40,566 nt of DNA, taken from positions 1-40,566 of the IMG/VR virus record IMGVR_UViG_3300036832_001280; one strand, written 5' to 3'. Of this stretch, positions 37,629 through 40,566 are shown one piece after another. Below the pieces are notes generated by a model that saw nothing but the letters and a program-made list of their open reading frames with translations, made no database searches and was not told where the DNA came from. How positions within the stretch are numbered: the first letter of the stretch is position 1; each line of letters begins with the position of its first letter. This DNA is from a virus. A program made the translations under genes and the position numbers.

Positions 37629-38524
37629 GCAAACGGGATAATTTTGTGAAGATGCGGATCGACACCGTGACCGGTCCCAAGGTGGTCACAATGGCGTCAC
37701 GCCTATGTCACGGTCAGATCACACCGTTTGACACCGCACGGACACTAGTCGTCGGTGGTTTGTGCCGCCTGTGGGCATTCGCGTTTGAACATGTGCGTGA
37801 CGACAACACGCTCGCGTGTACCCCGGACGACGTAAATCACATCGTCGGGGTCGATAAGTTCTGCGACATCGTCCCACCTGAATGGCTTCAAGTCATCAAC
37901 CCGGACCGCATACATTTGCCTAATTTCCTTGAAGATAATGGTCTCGATCCAAAGCTGCGTGCCGCAGCTCGTGAGCGCAAAGCTAAGTCACGTCTGCGTC
38001 ACAAGCAAGTCACAGCCGGTCACAACCAAGTCACAGCACGTCACAACCATGTCACGCCCCTCAGAGTTCAGAGTTCAGAGTCCAGAGTTCAGAGTAAAAC
38101 TAAAAACAAAGATGCACCGTTCGATGCAGCGAGCGTAGTAGGACTCGATTGCAAAGCGTGGTCAGACTGGATCGCGTATCGCATCGCCATCCACAAGCCG
38201 GTGCGCCCCGCGAGTCAAGCAATCGCCGCCAAGCGACTCGCCAACATGGGACCGGGACAACGCGATGCGGTCGAGTACTCAATCGCGAACGGATACCAGG
38301 GACTCTTCGCACCGCAGAAGACCAACGGCAAAGCGCCACCGATGAAACCGGATCACAGCGCCGAGTGGGCCGAGGCGCGCGCGCGCGCCAAGGCCGTCGG
38401 CTTTCGTGATCCCGGCGCACAGGAATCGGTGGGCGCGTACATGACCTCGATCAAGCTGTACGAACAACGCATGCCGTCGGCAGCAGCCGTGCTTCAACAC
38501 CTGCACTCGGCGAGAACCACTTGA
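37625..38524 (+). CDS. O-like replication initiator carrying the origin, 299 aa
   Basis: Start ATG 37625 overlaps the cro stop (ATGA); an upstream frame to 37493 is shadow. N-terminal part (about 1-125) is a DNA-binding type domain with TARTLVVGGLCRLWAFAFEH and LPNFLEDNGLDPKLRAAARE. Residues about 124-144 are a 7-residue tandem repeat of the form [RG]H[KN][QH]VT[AP], encoded by a 21-base repeat. The C-terminal part has SDWIAYRIAIHKPVRP and a helical end. Lambda O has the same plan: N-terminal DNA binding, origin inside the gene, C-terminal helicase partner contact. No helicase or loader gene follows, so host helicase use is implied. Confidence 0.75.
   Translation: MSKRDNFVKMRIDTVTGPKVVTMASRLCHGQITPFDTARTLVVGGLCRLWAFAFEHVRDDNTLACTPDDVNHIVGVDKFCDIVPPEWLQVINPDRIHLPNFLEDNGLDPKLRAAARERKAKSRLRHKQVTAGHNQVTARHNHVTPLRVQSSESRVQSKTKNKDAPFDAASVVGLDCKAWSDWIAYRIAIHKPVRPASQAIAAKRLANMGPGQRDAVEYSIANGYQGLFAPQKTNGKAPPMKPDHSAEWAEARARAKAVGFRDPGAQESVGAYMTSIKLYEQRMPSAAAVLQHLHSARTT
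37685..37722. repeat. Phased GTCAC cluster near the start of the replication gene
   Basis: GTCAC at 37685, 37696 and 37707, and ATCAC at 37718: four sites exactly 11 bases apart. This matches the array near 37987 in the same gene, so both could bind the same protein on one DNA face. Confidence 0.55.
37987..38111. other. Probable replication origin: phased iterons, 7-bp repeats and A-rich tract
   Basis: Seven GTCAC copies start at 37987, 37998, 38009, 38019, 38030, 38040 and 38051, that is every 10-11 bases or one helical turn. From 37998 they form three 21-base units. Next come five 7-base units CAGAGT[T/C/A] (38062-38096), then an A-rich stretch (38096-38111). Iterons next to an easily melted tract inside the initiator gene is the lambda/P22 origin design. 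Confidence 0.75.
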
Positions 38525-38711
38525 ATGTCCTCGAACAGCCGGGTTGGCAGAACCCGCCCTCCGGTAAAGCGGGCTAGGACAGCGCAACGGGCTGAGGTGA
38601 AAAACTGCCGATGAACCTGGATGAGACCTAAGGCCTATGGACCATTACACGTTTTTAGTGTCCGACCATTACACGTACGAACGGCAATGAGCTGCGCTGA
38701 TCTGGATTGAA
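38525..38711. other. Intergenic region with hairpins and GACCATTACACGT repeats
   Basis: No gene seen. Near 38540 the stem GGGTT/AACCC is followed by CCCGC/GCGGG, a double-hairpin that could be an RNA element or weak terminator without a T-run. GACCATTACACGT occurs twice, at about 38640-38652 and 38666-38678, flanking a T-run. Purpose unknown. Confidence 0.45.
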
Positions 38712-38825
38712 ATGGCCTACGCAAAATTCGCTACCCGATCCCCTCAATGGTGGAAACACCTCCGAGATTGGAAACGCGTCTTCTGGAAACGCGTGCGCCA
38801 AAATGCAAAAAAGGAGATGCGATGA
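38712..38825 (+). CDS. Tiny basic Trp-rich peptide, 37 aa
   Basis: Reads MAYAKFATRSPQWWKHLRDW followed by a Lys/Arg-rich end with repeated W-K-R. The stop overlaps the next ATG (ATGA at 38822), and the tail of this gene provides the AAGGAG ribosome site for it. It may be a coupling peptide or a real small protein. No family known. Confidence 0.5.
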   Translation: MAYAKFATRSPQWWKHLRDWKRVFWKRVRQNAKKEMR

Positions 38826-39070
38826 GCGCGATCGCCGCCTGTCGCAGCTTGGCGCTCAAGCTGCATCTGTACATCGACACCGTCGAGCCGCCCTTGGGTG
38901 CCCCCTTGAGCGTGTACAGCCGCGATTACAATCTCCTGCTGTGCAATCGCGTCCTGGCCTCCCGCTATGGCTTCACCTTCGTCCACGGCAAGCCGTACTT
39001 CCATACGCATGCGCTGCTGCGCACCCCACCATGCACCGCCGCCACCGACACGACAGCAACCACTGGGTGA
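38822..39070 (+). CDS. Unknown small protein, 82 aa
   Basis: AAGGAG (38811-38816) precedes ATG 38822. The N-terminus has IAACRSLALKLHLYID, then SVYSRDYNLLLCNRVLASRYGF and a His-rich end. The last 13 residues are Thr/Ala/Pro-rich and overlap the next gene by 40 bases. No family recognised. Confidence 0.55.
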   Translation: MSAIAACRSLALKLHLYIDTVEPPLGAPLSVYSRDYNLLLCNRVLASRYGFTFVHGKPYFHTHALLRTPPCTAATDTTATTG

Positions 39071-39339
39071 TCACTCGCGAGCTTGAGCAGCTCGGCTTCA
39101 GCGTCGCTGATACCTCCCAGGTCGGCCATGACTTCCCAGACCTTGTGATCGGTCGTAACGGGCTCACCGCCCTGGTTGAAGCGAAGCATGCCTCGACGCC
39201 CACGACCGGCCAGGAACGATTTGCGGCGCTGTGGCGCGGCTCCCCGATCATTACCGCGTATCACACCCTCGATGTGATGACAGGCTTCCAAGCTCTCACC
39301 GAATACATGATCAACTATGGCAAAGCGAATCCCCGCTGA
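39031..39339 (+). CDS. PD-(D/E)XK nuclease, VRR-NUC / resolvase-like, 102 aa
   Basis: The motif set of small endonucleases is clear: GHDFPDLVIGRNG with Asp37, ALVEAKHAS with Glu50 and Lys52, and QERFAALWRGSPIITAYHT. Length fits VRR-NUC or Holliday-junction resolvase-like phage nucleases, which resolve branched DNA before packaging. The ATG at 39031 is chosen because the upstream frame is shadow. It overlaps genes on both sides (40 and 23 bases). Confidence 0.75.
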   Translation: MHRRHRHDSNHWVITRELEQLGFSVADTSQVGHDFPDLVIGRNGLTALVEAKHASTPTTGQERFAALWRGSPIITAYHTLDVMTGFQALTEYMINYGKANPR

Positions 39340-39538
39340 CCTCAACCCCGCTGACCGCATCCGCTATCAGCTCCTGCTGTGCGGACTCTCACAACGTGCC
39401 GGTGCGCGTGCGCTCGGCATCGACCCCCGCACCATGCGCTACTACTGCAGCGGCACACGCATGGTCCCCCGCCACATCGACCTCGCCATGCAGATGGTCG
39501 TCATCCTGCGACGCGAGGGCAAGATGGACAAAGTGTGA
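39317..39538 (+). CDS. Small HTH regulator, 73 aa
   Basis: Contains LSQRAGARALGIDPRTMRYY as HTH at about residues 25-44, with a following helix (PRHIDLAMQMVVILRRE). Such XRE-like small proteins occur in phage early regions. It could regulate the following region with its repeats. Starts 23 bases inside the nuclease gene. Confidence 0.7.
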   Translation: MAKRIPADLNPADRIRYQLLLCGLSQRAGARALGIDPRTMRYYCSGTRMVPRHIDLAMQMVVILRREGKMDKV

Positions 39539-39546
39539 GGAACACA

Positions 39547-39690
39547 ATGCACTGGGGCAGGCATCCCACAGCGGCGGCGGGCCGCGCGAGCCCCTGCGCA
39601 GCCAGTGCCGCCGCTGTGGGCCAGCACCCCGCCTGCGCCTCGTCAGCGCCCCGCAGACGCCCTGGTAGCGCTAACGCGCGTTCTGGATGA
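39547..39690 (+). CDS. Doubtful Ala/Pro/Arg-rich ORF, 47 aa
   Basis: GAGGAA (39537-39542) lies at good spacing before ATG 39547. The product is low-complexity (Ala, Ser, Pro, Arg). Another frame here encodes QCRRCG, a Cys-pair piece typical of small phage proteins, so a frame error or frameshift is possible. Weak support. Confidence 0.3.
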   Translation: MHWGRHPTAAAGRASPCAASAAAVGQHPACASSAPRRRPGSANARSG

Positions 39691-40008
39691 GAACCGGCAA
39701 CCGATCAGCGAATGCCGGTAATCCTAGGGCCGCGCGCGGCGCGTGGGCCTCGTGACCCACTCTGTGACCCAGAGTCCTTCCTGGTTGCCGGGGATCGATT
39801 CCAAAAGGGGGACCCAAAAAGGGGACCCTACCTTAATTCCGACCCCCCGGTCCCCGGCCCGGTCACGGGGGTCCCTCTCCGCAAATTTCCGGTGTGGTCA
39901 ATTGGCGATTGTGGTCGATTGTGGTTGTGTCAGGAAGTGTGAAAGGGTTGAACGATTTACACCGAGGAGTAGAGTTGAAGAAATCTTCAAGCGGTAAAGG
40001 GAACGATC
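39691..40008. promoter_or_regulatory. Gene-free region rich in short repeats
   Basis: No convincing gene in 318 bases. Seen here: an inverted GTGGGTCACG copy at 39751-39760 next to TGTGACCC; AAAGGGGGACCC and AAAAGGGGACCC (about 39797-39825), followed by several GGTCCC/GGGGTCCC pieces (39845-39875); and a tandem CGATTGTGGT (about 39904-39925). It likely holds the promoter and operators for the early rightward genes that start with the SLOG gene. The ribosome site AAAGGGA serves ATG 40009. Confidence 0.5.
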
Positions 40009-40389
40009 ATGAAGATCCTCGTTTGCGGCGGTCGCAATTTCCTAAATGAGCCTTTTATTTTTGACACCCTCGATGATGTTGCTAAACGTGGAATGGAGAT
40101 GCTCAATCCCGTGCGACTCGTGATTCACGGTGACGCGCGTGGAGCTGATCAGTTGGCACACGGTTGGGCAACCGTACGGGGCATTCAGCCCGTACTCGTC
40201 CCGGCGCTGTGGCACGTCCACGGCAGGGCCGCAGGGGCGATCCGCAACCAGAACATGTTGCTATTGCATCCCGATCTGGTCGTGGTCTTCCCCGGTGGTC
40301 CCGGCACGGCGCACATGGCGAAGATCGCAGACAAAGTGGGGATCCAAGTTCTGCGTTTCAGCTTCGACAACCGGGCAATAAGTGCATGA
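40009..40389 (+). CDS. SLOG-superfamily protein, DUF2493 / YspA-like, 126 aa
   Basis: MKILVCGGRNF (1-11), LVIHGDARGADQLAHGWA, WHVHGRAAGAIRNQNML and PDLVVVFPGGPGTAHM form the Rossmann-like SLOG ligand site: GG-R at the N-terminus, HGDARGAD, and the PGG-x-GT loop. Members are thought to bind nucleotide-derived ligands; phage copies have no proven role. Length is typical. The stop overlaps the next ATG by 4 bases. First gene of the early unit that runs through the contig join. Confidence 0.85.
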   Translation: MKILVCGGRNFLNEPFIFDTLDDVAKRGMEMLNPVRLVIHGDARGADQLAHGWATVRGIQPVLVPALWHVHGRAAGAIRNQNMLLLHPDLVVVFPGGPGTAHMAKIADKVGIQVLRFSFDNRAISA

Positions 40390-40566
40390 CAGATCTGCAT
40401 TCCAAGCGTAAATTCGCCGGTCCTCCAGCAGCGGAGCGGCGCAAGTCTGATCCAGGTGTGCAACAACAGCACATTCCGCCGCACAAGAAGCCGCGCGACT
40501 ACGTGTTGGTCGTGGAGTGGGCCGAGTCGGTGCGTTATCGCGATGTGACGACGTATCCCTCGAAGG
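40386..40566 (+). CDS. 5' part of the gene that continues at base 1
   Basis: ATG 40386 overlaps the SLOG stop (ATGA). Frame is open to the contig end and matches the frame at base 1. The 18 residues before the repeat (MTDLHSKRKFAGPPAAER) complete the N-terminus. No family recognised. Confidence 0.8.
   Translation, partial: MTDLHSKRKFAGPPAAERRKSDPGVQQQHIPPHKKPRDYVLVVEWAESVRYRDVTTYPSK
40440..40566. repeat. Terminal direct repeat, right copy
   Basis: Exact copy of 1-127. See the left copy for interpretation; it should be trimmed when the circle is closed. Confidence 0.95.

Noticed and set aside
37987-38096. CRISPR array
   Set aside because: Repeats are 5-21 bases, contiguous, without spacers, and lie inside a coding gene.
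39712-39997. Two overlapping open frames of 76 and 84 codons
   Set aside because: Low-complexity Pro/Arg/Gly sequence from the repeat-rich gap, no ribosome site, no recognisable features.

Overview
The window is a complete or near-complete genome of a tailed phage, GC-rich by eye. The first 127 bases recur exactly as the last 127 (1-127 = 40440-40566), so the contig closes into a circle of 40,439 bp. The first gene runs across the join. The virion genes follow the order of the P22-like podoviruses: small terminase, large terminase, long portal, scaffold, P22-type coat, gp4-like and gp10-like neck proteins, three ejection-type proteins, then tail fibres. A P22-type Cro, an ERF annealing protein, a lambda-type exonuclease, a tyrosine integrase and two small AlpA/excisionase-like proteins point to a temperate phage with a lambdoid plan. 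The host cannot be read directly. A gammaproteobacterium-like CsrA suggests a proteobacterial host (inference).

Layout. 40386 through the join to 1760 (+): small early genes, mostly unknown. 1789-2668 (-): three small unknown genes, separated by an operator-like inverted repeat at 2749-2773 from 2851-4031 (+), five tightly coupled small genes ending at a strong terminator. 4122-4681 (+): a zinc-ribbon-like ORF and a Q-type antiterminator, placed just before the late block. 4688-29340 (+): the late operon, with a GroES-like co-chaperonin, packaging, capsid, neck, a cupin-SET fusion, ejection proteins, three fibre genes and a small lipoprotein. 29255-30540 (-): a three-gene cassette with CsrA, a protein with three HTH domains and a small zinc-finger-like protein. 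30541-32225: a probable attP region with six GTGGGTCAC-type repeats, then integrase (+). 32203-37211 (-): an AlpA-like protein, an excisionase-like protein, a DGQHR/ParB-like protein, a winged helix protein, a protein with an SSB-like tail, a GH71-like glycoside hydrolase, exonuclease, a small coiled-coil protein, ERF and a membrane protein. 37407-39690 (+): Cro, an O-like replication protein carrying a helically phased repeat array (likely origin), small genes, a PD-(D/E)XK nuclease and an HTH protein. 40009 onward (+): a SLOG/DUF2493 protein and the wrapped first gene.

How it may work together (inference). Cro and the operator region at 37212-37406 control the divergent recombination and replication arms. 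The O-like protein would fire the phased origin, and ERF plus exonuclease recombine DNA for headful packaging. Q switches on late genes. The most unusual cargo is the GH71-like (alpha-1,3-glucanase family) enzyme inside the recombination operon, the CsrA/triple-HTH cassette, the cupin-SET fusion inside the tail module, and a Tat-type leader fused to a piece resembling the coat protein N-terminus. No recognisable endolysin, classical holin or CI-type repressor was found.
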